From contig JAEWGI010000042.1 of the NCBI GenBank assembly GCA_023388355.1, forward strand, positions 1-41,104: a DNA stretch of 41,104 nt, read 5' to 3'. Position numbers and translations under genes: made by a program. Within the stretch, counting starts at the first letter, position 1. Every line of letters starts with the position of its first letter. Under the pieces are notes generated by a model, which saw nothing but the letters and a program-made list of their open reading frames with translations, ran no database searches and was not told where the DNA came from. Origin of the DNA: Pseudomonadota bacterium. GTDB taxonomy: Bacteria > Pseudomonadota > Gammaproteobacteria > Xanthomonadales > Xanthomonadaceae. This document shows, piece after piece, positions 17,359 through 24,589 of the stretch.

Positions 17359-17388
17359 AGATTAACACGGTAACGGTTGCAGGTGACA
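17359..17388 (-). promoter_or_regulatory. Candidate promoter of the TonB receptor gene
   Basis: In a locally AT-richer stretch, minus-strand TGTCAC (17383-17388) and TAATCT (17359-17364) are spaced by 18 bp, about 120 bp before the receptor ATG. The match to sigma-70 boxes is moderate. The 246-bp gap 17242-17487 holds no gene. Confidence 0.3.
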
Positions 17389-17487
17389 GGAAAAAGACAA
17401 AGCCATGCCCGCGGAAGTCATTGAACCCAATGGAATTGATGGCGGATCGAGAAAGTGCGGCCAAGTGCATGTCGCAACTCGGCAACA

Positions 17488-18087
17488 TCAGCCGGCGGGC
17501 GTGGTTCCGAAATAGCCGGACAGACCGTCGAGCAGCATCTGCACCGAGATCGCGACCAGCAGCATGCCCATCAGCCGTTCGACCGCGCTCAGCGCGCGCG
17601 CGCCCAGCAGCCGGTACAGCCAGGGCGCGCAGAACAGGATCGCGGCGGTCGCGGCCCAGGCCAGGAACAGGGCCAGGCTCCAGTCGGCCAGGCGGTCGGG
17701 CTCGCGGCTGCCCATCAGCATCACCGCGGCCATGCCCGAGGGCCCGGCCACCAGCGGGATCGCCAGCGGCACGATGAAAGGTTCGCCGCCCGGGATCTCG
17801 CCCATCAGCCCCTCGGGCGGCGGGAAGATCATCCGGATGCCGATCAGGAACAGCACGATGCCGCCGGCGATCGACACCGATTCCTGGCGCAGGTGCATCA
17901 CCTCCAACGCGTACTTGCCGGCCCACAGGAACAGCATCAGCACCACCAGCGCGATCAGCAGTTCGCGCGCCAGCACGACCCGCTGGCGGGCCGGCTCCAG
18001 CCGCCGCAGCAGGCTCAGGAACACCGGGATGTTGCCGAGCGGATCGAGGATCAGGAACAGCAGCAGGGACGCCGAGAGGATGGTCAT
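17488..18087 (-). CDS. MarC/YhgN family integral membrane protein
   Basis: A 199-residue inner-membrane protein with about six hydrophobic segments. MarC-family motifs are visible: FLILDPLGNIPVF near the N-terminus, GGIVLFLIGIRMIFPP in the middle, and PFIVPLAIPLVAGPSGMAAVML. Length is typical of the family. The molecular function of MarC proteins is not established; the old link to multiple antibiotic resistance has not held up. The ATG at 18087 overlaps the stop of the upstream SDR gene (ATGA), so it is the last gene of a coupled grxD-SDR-marC operon. Confidence 0.88.
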   Translation of the reverse strand: MTILSASLLLFLILDPLGNIPVFLSLLRRLEPARQRVVLARELLIALVVLMLFLWAGKYALEVMHLRQESVSIAGGIVLFLIGIRMIFPPPEGLMGEIPGGEPFIVPLAIPLVAGPSGMAAVMLMGSREPDRLADWSLALFLAWAATAAILFCAPWLYRLLGARALSAVERLMGMLLVAISVQMLLDGLSGYFGTTPAG

Positions 18088-18806
18088 GCCGGCGCTCCAT
18101 CGGGTTCGCCTGCGAGCAGATCGAGGCAGGCGTCGGTGAACGCGGCCGGGTCGCGCGCGAGGCGGTCGTCGTCTGCGGCATAGGCCCGCGCGCGCAGCGG
18201 CGTGCGCAGCGGCGGCAGCTGCAGGGCGTGCACGCGCAGCGGCGAGGACGCGGTTTCAGCGCGAAGCATCGTCACCAGCGCCTCCAGCCCCTGCTGGGCC
18301 AGGCCGTAGCCGCCCCAGTAGGCCGGCGCGGCGCGCGGCGTCGGGTCGACGGCAAACACCACGGTGCCGGCGCCAGAGTCGCGCAGCAGCGGCAGGCAGG
18401 CCTGGGTGAGCCACCAGCGCGCGGTGAGCCCCACGTGCAGGGCGCGCGCGAACGCGGCCGGGTCGGTGTGCTCGAGCGGGGTCAGGCCGGTGAACTCGGC
18501 GGCGCAGTGCACCAGCGCGTCCAGGCGGGCTGCGCCCTCGCGCACGCGTTCGGCCAGCTCGGCGTAGTCGTCCGGCGTCGCGCCTTCGAGGTCGAGCGGA
18601 TACAGCAGCGCCTCGCCGCCGGCCTGTTCGATCGCGTCGGCGAGGCGTTCGAGCTTGCGCGCATTGCGCCCCAGCAGCACCAGGCGCGCGCCAGCGTGCG
18701 CGCAGGCCAGCGCCAGCGCGCGGCCGTAGCCGCCGTAGGCGCCGGTCACCAGCACCACGCGCCCGGCCAGGCGGCGGTCGCCGTGTTGGTCGGTTGCGGT
18801 GCTCAC
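18084..18806 (-). CDS. SDR-family oxidoreductase-like protein (YciK-like), catalytic residues atypical
   Basis: A 240-residue short-chain dehydrogenase fold. The N-terminal dinucleotide-binding motif TGAYGGYG (~20-27), LLGRNARKLERLADAIEQAGG and VHCAAEFTGLTPLEH match the YciK-type SDR group. The catalytic site is unusual: the YxxxK motif reads YGLAQ (Lys replaced by Gln), and the segment that normally supplies the catalytic Ser reads FAVDPTPRAAP. Classical oxidoreductase activity is therefore doubtful. It starts with GTG at 18806, overlapping the grxD stop (GTGA), and its own stop overlaps the marC start. The operon context (monothiol glutaredoxin, MarC) does not reveal a substrate. Confidence 0.82.
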   Translation of the reverse strand: MSTATDQHGDRRLAGRVVLVTGAYGGYGRALALACAHAGARLVLLGRNARKLERLADAIEQAGGEALLYPLDLEGATPDDYAELAERVREGAARLDALVHCAAEFTGLTPLEHTDPAAFARALHVGLTARWWLTQACLPLLRDSGAGTVVFAVDPTPRAAPAYWGGYGLAQQGLEALVTMLRAETASSPLRVHALQLPPLRTPLRARAYAADDDRLARDPAAFTDACLDLLAGEPDGAPA

Positions 18807-19123
18807 GCCTTCTGCACGTCCGCGATCATCCGCGCCAGCTCGCCGCTCTCGTGCAGCTCCAGGGTGATGTCGCAGCCGCCGATCAGCTCGCCGTGGATGA
18901 ACAGCTGCGGGAAGGTCGGCCAGTTCGAGAAGCGCGGCAGGTTGGCGCGGATTTCGGGATCCTCGAGCACGTTGATGGTGCGGATGTCCGCCGCGCCCGC
19001 GGCCTTGAGCACTTCGATCGCGCGGCTGGAAAACCCGCACATCGGGTACTGCGGAGTGCCCTTCATGAACAGCACCACCGGGTGCTGTTCGACTTCGGCC
19101 TTGATGCGGTCCAGAACGGCCAT
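18803..19123 (-). CDS. grxD: Monothiol glutaredoxin GrxD (Grx4 type)
   Basis: A 106-residue single-domain glutaredoxin with the monothiol active site CGFS (PMCGFSSRA), the KGTPQYP motif and the glutathione-contacting segments WPTFPQLFI and GGCDIT. Proteins of this class bind a glutathione-ligated [2Fe-2S] cluster and deliver it with BolA partners, linking Fe-S assembly to iron regulation. First gene of the grxD-SDR-marC operon. A good -10 (TACAAT on the minus strand, 19178-19183) lies in the divergent spacer with the SOD-like gene, but its -35 is poor. The grxD/SOD adjacency recalls the E. coli grxD-sodB neighbourhood. Confidence 0.96.
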   Translation of the reverse strand: MAVLDRIKAEVEQHPVVLFMKGTPQYPMCGFSSRAIEVLKAAGAADIRTINVLEDPEIRANLPRFSNWPTFPQLFIHGELIGGCDITLELHESGELARMIADVQKA

Positions 19124-19215
19124 GCGCGGTCTCCTGCCGGGCGCGTCGGGGGCGCGCCGGGAAATTCGGGGTTGCGTATTGTATTGCCTCCGCCCTCCCG
19201 TCCCGGACCCGCACC

Positions 19216-19842
19216 ATGCCGATCCAGCCCGCTGCCCCGTCCTTCGAGCCCGCGGCGTTCGCGCCGTACCTGGCGGCGGAGGCGGTGGAACGGCACCGGC
19301 AGGCGCAGCAGGCGGGGATCGACGCGCTCAACGCGCTGCTGGGCGAACAGGCGGACGCGGAGCCCGCGCCAGCGCTCGATGCCCTGGCCGTGGAGGCGCG
19401 CGGCGCGCTGGCGGCGCATGCCGCGCAGGCCTGGAGCGAGGATTTCCACTGGGCCGCGCTTCGGCCGCCGCAGGAAGGGGCCGCGGAGGGGCCCGGCGGC
19501 GCGCTGGCCGCGGCCGTGGTCCAGGCGTTCGGCGACGCCGGGCGGATGCGCGAACGCTTTGCCGAAGCAGCCCGGAGGCTGTCGGGACCGGGCTGGGCCT
19601 GGCTGGTGCAGCGTCCGGACGGACGCCTGGCGATCCTGGCAACGCCGCGCTCCACCACGCCGCTGACCGGCCGCGACACGCCGCTGCTGGCCTGCTGCCT
19701 GTGGCCGCACGCGTATCCGCACGAGCAGGCCGACGGGCTCGAGCGCCATCTCGCCGCGTTCTGGGCGCTGGTGGACTGGGAGGCGGTGGGCGCGCGCCTG
19801 GGGCAGGAGCCGGCGGGCGGCTTGCGACCCGGGAAGGCCTGA
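19216..19842 (+). CDS. Iron/manganese superoxide dismutase homologue with altered metal ligands
   Basis: A 208-residue protein that aligns end to end with E. coli FeSOD (SodB): N-terminal helix AEAVERH, AHAAQAWSEDFHW (for NAAQVWNHTFYW), GPGWAWLVQRPDGRLAI, TPLL...LWPHAYP (for TPLL...DVWEHAYY) and HFWALVDWE. By this alignment ligand positions His26 and His160 are kept (His27, His165), but His73 becomes Glu75 and Asp156 becomes Cys161. The active-site Tyr34 and the HH pair before it are lost, and the WEH interface Glu becomes Pro164. The outer-sphere Gln (Gln71) is retained. It is therefore probably not a normal SOD; it could bind another metal or be structural. It is divergent from grxD with a 92-bp spacer. 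The ORF is intact and in-frame throughout. Confidence 0.8.
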   Translation: MPIQPAAPSFEPAAFAPYLAAEAVERHRQAQQAGIDALNALLGEQADAEPAPALDALAVEARGALAAHAAQAWSEDFHWAALRPPQEGAAEGPGGALAAAVVQAFGDAGRMRERFAEAARRLSGPGWAWLVQRPDGRLAILATPRSTTPLTGRDTPLLACCLWPHAYPHEQADGLERHLAAFWALVDWEAVGARLGQEPAGGLRPGKA

Positions 19843-19890
19843 TGCCCGTACTGGCCGTTCCGGAACTCCCGGGAAAAGGCCTGAACAACT

Positions 19891-20034
19891 GTCGTCATTC
19901 CCGCGAAAAGCGGGAGGCGCTGTGCAGCGGACGGATGTCCGGTCATCCACGGACGCAGGCCTTGGAACAGCAAGGACCCCGGATTCCAGCTTGACCGGCC
20001 CGAGGCTGTTGCAGGGCGATTGGCGGGAATGACG
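19891..20034. repeat. CGTCATTCCCGC inverted-repeat element
   Basis: The 12-bp arms CGTCATTCCCGC (19893-19904) and GCGGGAATGACG (20023-20034) bracket ~118 bp. The left arm is itself followed by CGAAAAGCGGGA, which forms a small hairpin. The left end, including the preceding CTGAACAAC, resembles the ends of the 12110-12500 element. It lies between the convergent SOD-like and purK genes and ends 13 bp from the purK stop. Short ATTCCCGC/GCGGGAAT repeats of this sort are widespread in proteobacteria. Confidence 0.65.
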
Positions 20035-20046
20035 GGGCGGGATGAT

Positions 20047-21210
20047 CTATCCGGACCTGCCCTGAACCGCTTCGCGCAGCCGCGCGATCACCGGCGCGAC
20101 CTGCGCCTGCCTTCCCAGCGCCGCGCCCACCCGGGCCAGCGCGTCGCGCAGTTCCGCGGCCGTGTCGGCGCGCAGGGTGGCGTGGCCGACCTTGCGTCCC
20201 TGGCGCGCCTGCTTGCCGTAGTCATGCCAATGGCCGCCGGGTTCGCGCAGCACCGGCTCCGGATCGGGCATCGCGCCGATCCAGTTCAGCATGCAGGCAT
20301 GTCCGAGCATGCGCGTATCGCCCAGCGGCAGTCCCAGCACCGCGCGCAGGTGGTTTTCGAACTGCGAGGTCTCGGCGCCTTCGATCGTCCAGTGGCCGGA
20401 GTTGTGCACGCGCGGGGCGAGCTCGTTGGCCAGCAGCACGCCGTCGCGGCAGAACAGCTCCAGCGCGAACACGCCGATGTAATCCAGGCGCTCGGCCAGT
20501 GCGCGCGCGTGCGCATGCGCCTGGGCCTCGAGCGCCGGCTCGCAGCGGGCCGGCGCCAGGCTCGCCGAAAGCACGCCGTCGACGTGCCAGTTCTCGGTCA
20601 GCGGCCAGGTGCGGAAGCCGCCGTCGCGGCCGCGCACGGCGACCACGCTCAGCTCGCGCTCGAACGCGACGAAGGCTTCGACGATCAGGCCCACGTCCTG
20701 CGCCTGCGCGCCCAGCGCGGCCCAGGCGGCGTCGATGTCGTCGGCGGAACGGATCCGGAACTGGCCCTTGCCGTCGTAGCCCAGGCGCCGGGTCTTGACG
20801 ATGCAGGGCGTGCCGACCTGCTCCACCGCCGCCTGCAGCGCCGCGCGCGTGGGCACGTCGACGAACTCCGGGACCGGGATGTCCAGTTCGCGGAACAGGG
20901 TCTTCTCGGCCAGCCGGTCCTGCGCCACCGCGAGCGCGTGCGGCCCGGGGAACACCGGGATGCGCTGCGACAGCCACTGCGCGCTCTGCGCCGGCACGTT
21001 CTCGAAATCGAATGTGGCCACGTCGGCCCGGGTCGCGAATTCCGCCAGCGTGGCCTCGTCGCGATAGTCGCCCACCAGCAGCGGCGCGCACTGCCCGGCG
21101 CAGGCGTCGGCGACGGTATCCATCACCAGCAGCCGCGCGCCCAGCGGCGTCGCGGCCAGTGCCAGCATGCGCGCGAGCTGTCCTCCGCCGAGGATCCCGA
21201 CCGTGCCCAT
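20047..21210 (-). CDS. purK: 5-(carboxyamino)imidazole ribonucleotide synthase PurK
   Basis: A 387-residue ATP-grasp enzyme that carboxylates AIR to N5-CAIR in de novo purine synthesis. It has the N-terminal GILGGGQLARMLALAA motif, FDFENVP, the ATP-grasp segment TPCIVKTRRLGYDGKGQ, and the C-terminal NELAPRVHNSGHWTIEGAETSQFENHLRA. The start is the ATG at 21210 (MGTVGILGGG), 8 bp after the purE stop, giving a purE-purK operon. Length is normal. The much longer in-frame extension upstream is antisense-like and overlaps purE in another frame. Confidence 0.97.
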   Translation of the reverse strand: MGTVGILGGGQLARMLALAATPLGARLLVMDTVADACAGQCAPLLVGDYRDEATLAEFATRADVATFDFENVPAQSAQWLSQRIPVFPGPHALAVAQDRLAEKTLFRELDIPVPEFVDVPTRAALQAAVEQVGTPCIVKTRRLGYDGKGQFRIRSADDIDAAWAALGAQAQDVGLIVEAFVAFERELSVVAVRGRDGGFRTWPLTENWHVDGVLSASLAPARCEPALEAQAHAHARALAERLDYIGVFALELFCRDGVLLANELAPRVHNSGHWTIEGAETSQFENHLRAVLGLPLGDTRMLGHACMLNWIGAMPDPEPVLREPGGHWHDYGKQARQGRKVGHATLRADTAAELRDALARVGAALGRQAQVAPVIARLREAVQGRSG

Positions 21211-21218
21211 CGCGCCGG

Positions 21219-21722
<504 letters not shown>

Positions 21723-21778
21723 GGCTGCTCCCGTACCTAAAGACGTATTCTAGCGGTTCGCCCTCCCCGCTTCCCGCC

Positions 21779-22048
21779 ATGGACCGCAAGCTGCTCGACC
21801 TCCTCGTCTGCCCCGCCACCCGGCAACCGCTGGCGCTGCTTGGCGCGCCCGGCCTGGCCGCGCTCAATGCCGCGGCCGCCAGCGGTGCCCTGCAGCGCAT
21901 CGACGGTTCGCCGCAGCCGGGGCCGCTGCGCGAGGCGCTGGTGACCCGGGACCAGCGCCTGGCCTACCGGATCGACGACGGCATTCCGGTGCTGCTGGTC
22001 GAGGAAGGCATCGCCACCGGCCAGGTCGCCGATTTCCCGCGCGGCTGA
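21779..22048 (+). CDS. Trm112/YcaR family small protein
   Basis: An 89-residue protein matching the YcaR/UPF0434 (Trm112-like) family: MDRKLLDLLVCP at the start and RLAYRIDDGIPVLL at the end. The family's N-terminal CPxC is CPAT here, so a complete zinc knuckle is not present, and a ~25-residue Ala/Gly-rich stretch separates the two conserved parts. Eukaryotic and archaeal Trm112 activates methyltransferases; the bacterial role is poorly defined. It is divergent from purE and 35 bp upstream of nadC. Confidence 0.85.
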   Translation: MDRKLLDLLVCPATRQPLALLGAPGLAALNAAAASGALQRIDGSPQPGPLREALVTRDQRLAYRIDDGIPVLLVEEGIATGQVADFPRG

Positions 22049-22083
22049 GCCGCTTCCGCAGCGCCCGCGCCAGCCTCCCGCCC

Positions 22084-22968
22084 GTGTCCGGATCCCCGTT
22101 TCCGCCCGCCATCGAGCCGCCCGACGCCGGCGCGGTCGATGCCGACGTCGCGCGCGCGCTGGCCGAGGACATCGGCAGCGGCGACGCTACCGCCGGCCTG
22201 CTGCCCGACCGCCCCGACCACGCCCGCCTGCTGTGCAAGGAACCGGCGGTGGTGTGCGGCCGGCCATGGTTCGACGCCTGCCATCGCGCGCTCGATCCGC
22301 AGGTGCGCATCGACTGGCACGTGGACGAAGGCCGGCGCGTGGCCGCCGGCACCGTGCTGGCCACGCTGGAGGGGCGCGCGCGCGCGCTGGTCAGCGCCGA
22401 GCGCACCTCGCTCAACTTCCTGCAGACCCTCAGCGGCACCGCCACCGCCACGGCCGCCCACGTCGATGCGGTGCGCGGCACCGGCAGTCGCATCCTCGAC
22501 ACCCGCAAGACCCTGCCCGGCTTGCGCCTGGCGCAGAAGTACGCGGTGCGCGTGGGCGGCGGCTACAACCACCGCATCGGCCTGTATGACGCGGTGATGC
22601 TCAAGGAGAACCACGTCCGCGCCTTCGGCTCGGTGGCCGCCGCGATCCACGCCGCGCGCGCGGCGCAGCCGGGGCTACCGCTGATCGTGGAGGTCGAAAC
22701 CCTGGACCAGCTGCGCGAGGCGCTGGGCGAGGACTGCGACCGCGTGCTGATCGACGATTTCGACGCAGGCATGCGGCGCGAGGCGGTCGCCATCGCCCGC
22801 GGTGCGCCGTTCGACGGGCGGGTGCCGCTGGAAGCCTCGGGCGGGGTGGATCTCGACGGGCTGCGCGCGATCGCGCTCGACGGCGTCGACTGGATTTCGA
22901 TCGGCGGCCTGACCAAGCACGTGCGCGCGATCGACCTGTCGCTGAAGCTGGGGCTGGAGCGCGGGTGA
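22084..22968 (+). CDS. nadC: Nicotinate-nucleotide pyrophosphorylase (carboxylating) NadC
   Basis: A 294-residue quinolinate phosphoribosyltransferase, which makes nicotinate mononucleotide from quinolinate and PRPP in de novo NAD synthesis. Diagnostic motifs are AERTSLNFLQTLSGTAT, ILDTRKTLPGLRLAQKYAV, GGGYNHRIGLYDAVMLKENH, VEVETLDQ and LEASGGVDLD with ISIGGLTKH. Length is normal (E. coli 297). The chosen start is a GTG at 22084, since no ATG precedes the conserved N-terminus. It is likely co-transcribed with the Trm112-like gene. Confidence 0.96.
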   Translation: MSGSPFPPAIEPPDAGAVDADVARALAEDIGSGDATAGLLPDRPDHARLLCKEPAVVCGRPWFDACHRALDPQVRIDWHVDEGRRVAAGTVLATLEGRARALVSAERTSLNFLQTLSGTATATAAHVDAVRGTGSRILDTRKTLPGLRLAQKYAVRVGGGYNHRIGLYDAVMLKENHVRAFGSVAAAIHAARAAQPGLPLIVEVETLDQLREALGEDCDRVLIDDFDAGMRREAVAIARGAPFDGRVPLEASGGVDLDGLRAIALDGVDWISIGGLTKHVRAIDLSLKLGLERG

Positions 22969-23140
22969 ATGCGGCGGCGGCCGGTGCCCGGGAACGCACT
23001 GCGCCTGTCCCGGTTGCCGGGTTACGGTGCCGGCTTCAGCCGCGATCGCGGGATCGGCATCAACGCGCCGGGACGATCGATCGCCGCTCATGCGCCGCCC
23101 GTGCCGCTCCTGCAGTCGTCCGGGCGACGGACAAAGCGAA

Positions 23141-23162
23141 ACGGCCGCCCTGGGGCGGCCGT
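23141..23162 (-). terminator. Rho-independent terminator after rpmE2
   Basis: A 9-bp stem ACGGCCGCC/GGCGGCCGT (23141-23149 with 23154-23162) with a 4-nt loop is followed on the minus strand by TTCGCTTTG. It lies 27 bp beyond the rpmE2 stop. The rest of the gap back to nadC (22969-23140) shows nothing else. Confidence 0.8.
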
Positions 23163-23189
23163 CTGCGAACGCGATGGCGCGAGGCGCGC

Positions 23190-23438
23190 CTACTTCGCGT
23201 AGCGACGCTTGAACTTGTCGATGCGACCGCTGGTGTCGATGATCTTGTTCTGGCCGGTGTAGAACGGATGCGTCGCCGAGGACACTTCGATCTTGACCAG
23301 CGGGTATTCCTGACCGTCGTCCCACTTGACCGTCTCCTTGGTGGAGGCGGCCAGGGTGGAGCGGGTGAGGAACCTGAAATCGGAAGTCACGTCCTGGAAG
23401 ACGACTTCGCGGTATTCGGGATGGATGTCGGCCTTCAT
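23190..23438 (-). CDS. rpmE2: 50S ribosomal protein L31 type B
   Basis: An 82-residue L31 of the B type: [36 protein letters not shown] and [13 protein letters not shown]. The zinc-binding Cys motif of the A type (C+ form) is absent, as expected for the C- paralogue that many bacteria switch to under zinc limitation. Whether this genome also has a zinc-binding copy cannot be seen here. I saw no clear Zur palindrome upstream. It is a single gene with its own terminator. Confidence 0.96.
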   Translation of the reverse strand: MKADIHPEYREVVFQDVTSDFRFLTRSTLAASTKETVKWDDGQEYPLVKIEVSSATHPFYTGQNKIIDTSGRIDKFKRRYAK

Positions 23439-23512
23439 GGGCGGGCACCAAGTTTCGTGCGGGGAAAGAGCGGCATTTTAGCCCGCCTTCGCGGCTGCGC
23501 GCAAGCCGGCCC

Positions 23513-24451
23513 TCAGGCGGCCGCCAGCGCCGCCCGCACCCGCGCCTCGAACCGGTCCTGGTCGTAGCGCATCAGGATCCGCGCCCGGTCCGGCCGGCCG
23601 CACTGGCGGTTCCAGTCCACCACCGTGGCGCCGCGCGCCGGGCCGTGGTCGAGGCAGACCTCCAGCGGCCGCTCGGCCGCTTCCAGCGCGCCCTCCGGCT
23701 CCAGCGCCCAGGCCATGGCCAGGGCGTCGGCGGCGAACCAGCGGTCGCCGCGGCGGTCGGCGGACCAGCGCCGGGTCTGGCGCGAAATGGTCTCGTAGAA
23801 GTCCGCGCGCGCGCCGCCGCCCGCCAGCCAGCCCTCCACCGCGCGGTGCGGCAGGCCGTGCGCGACGGTGGCCTCCCAGTCGGCCAGGTCGAAGCGCGGG
23901 AAGGCCGCGAACACGATCCGCGCCGCCTCAGGGTCGAAATGGATGTTGAATTCGGCCGCCGGGGTGATGTTGCCGCGTGCGGTGACCGCACCGCCCATCA
24001 CCACCAGGCGGGCCACGCGCTGCGGCAGGGTCGGGTCGAGCGCCAGCGCCAGCGCCAGGTTGGTCAGCGGCCCGAGCGCGACCAGCAGCAGGCGGCCGGC
24101 GTGGACGTGGGACAGGCGCAGGATCGCCAGCGCAGCGTGCTCGTCCGCGGCCGCGCCGGCGGCGGGCGCGTGGCCGGCATCGCCGAAGCCGTCGCGGCCG
24201 TGCACCGCGGCCGCGTCCGGCGCAGGGTGCAGCAGCGGCGCGGCGCAGCCCGGGAACACCGGCACGTCTTCGCGCCCGGCCACCTCGCACAGCTTGAGCG
24301 CATTGGCCACGGTGTGCGCCAGGCCGACGTTGCCGGCCGCGACGGTGAGGCCGACCACGTCGTGCGCGGGGTCGTCGAAGGCCATCAGCAGCGCAAGCGC
24401 GTCGTCGATGCCCGGGTCGGTGTCGATCAGGAGCGGGGTTGGTTGGGGCAT
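23513..24451 (-). CDS. Inosine-uridine preferring nucleoside hydrolase family protein
   Basis: A 312-residue nucleoside hydrolase that cleaves ribonucleosides to base and ribose. The calcium/ribose site DTDPGIDDA is at residues 10-18. The middle has GPLTNLALAL and VVMGGAV, and NITPAAEFNIHFDPEAA is the second substrate segment. The C-terminal Asp of the metal site appears in FAADALAMAWAL; there the residue before Asp is Ala, whereas many members have the catalytic His (HD). Substrate preference cannot be assigned. G-rich repeat DNA separates it from recG upstream (24452-24589). Confidence 0.9.
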   Translation of the reverse strand: MPQPTPLLIDTDPGIDDALALLMAFDDPAHDVVGLTVAAGNVGLAHTVANALKLCEVAGREDVPVFPGCAAPLLHPAPDAAAVHGRDGFGDAGHAPAAGAAADEHAALAILRLSHVHAGRLLLVALGPLTNLALALALDPTLPQRVARLVVMGGAVTARGNITPAAEFNIHFDPEAARIVFAAFPRFDLADWEATVAHGLPHRAVEGWLAGGGARADFYETISRQTRRWSADRRGDRWFAADALAMAWALEPEGALEAAERPLEVCLDHGPARGATVVDWNRQCGRPDRARILMRYDQDRFEARVRAALAAA

Positions 24452-24589
24452 CGGGATTCTGGGGGTTCGGGACCCGGGGTTGGGGAGACCGGTGAGCGGG
24501 AGGTGCCAGGCTGTGATTCTGACGGCAAAACCGGGGGAAGGACCGAGGAGCGGCGGATCCCGCTTTCCCGGGCCCCGGGTCCCGGGTCC
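24452..24589. repeat. G-rich xanthomonad-type intergenic repeat
   Basis: The spacer between recG and the nucleoside hydrolase gene carries GGGATTC/GGGGTTC/GGGACCC runs near 24453-24485 and opposing C/G-run arms near 24560-24588 (CCCGGGCCCCGGG type). The layout of two inverted G-run arms around a unique core resembles the yicC-gmk element at 30848-30960. No gene is visible. Confidence 0.45.

Noticed and set aside
14053..17373. Plus-strand open frame of about 1100 codons opposite the TonB receptor
   Set aside because: Composition typical of antisense frames in GC-rich DNA; the minus-strand receptor has a signal peptide, plug and barrel with the proper C-terminus.
19216..19842. Treating the SOD homologue as a pseudogene
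   Set aside because: The frame is intact, length and fold landmarks are kept, and the substitutions are concentrated at functional positions instead of being scattered frameshifts or stops.
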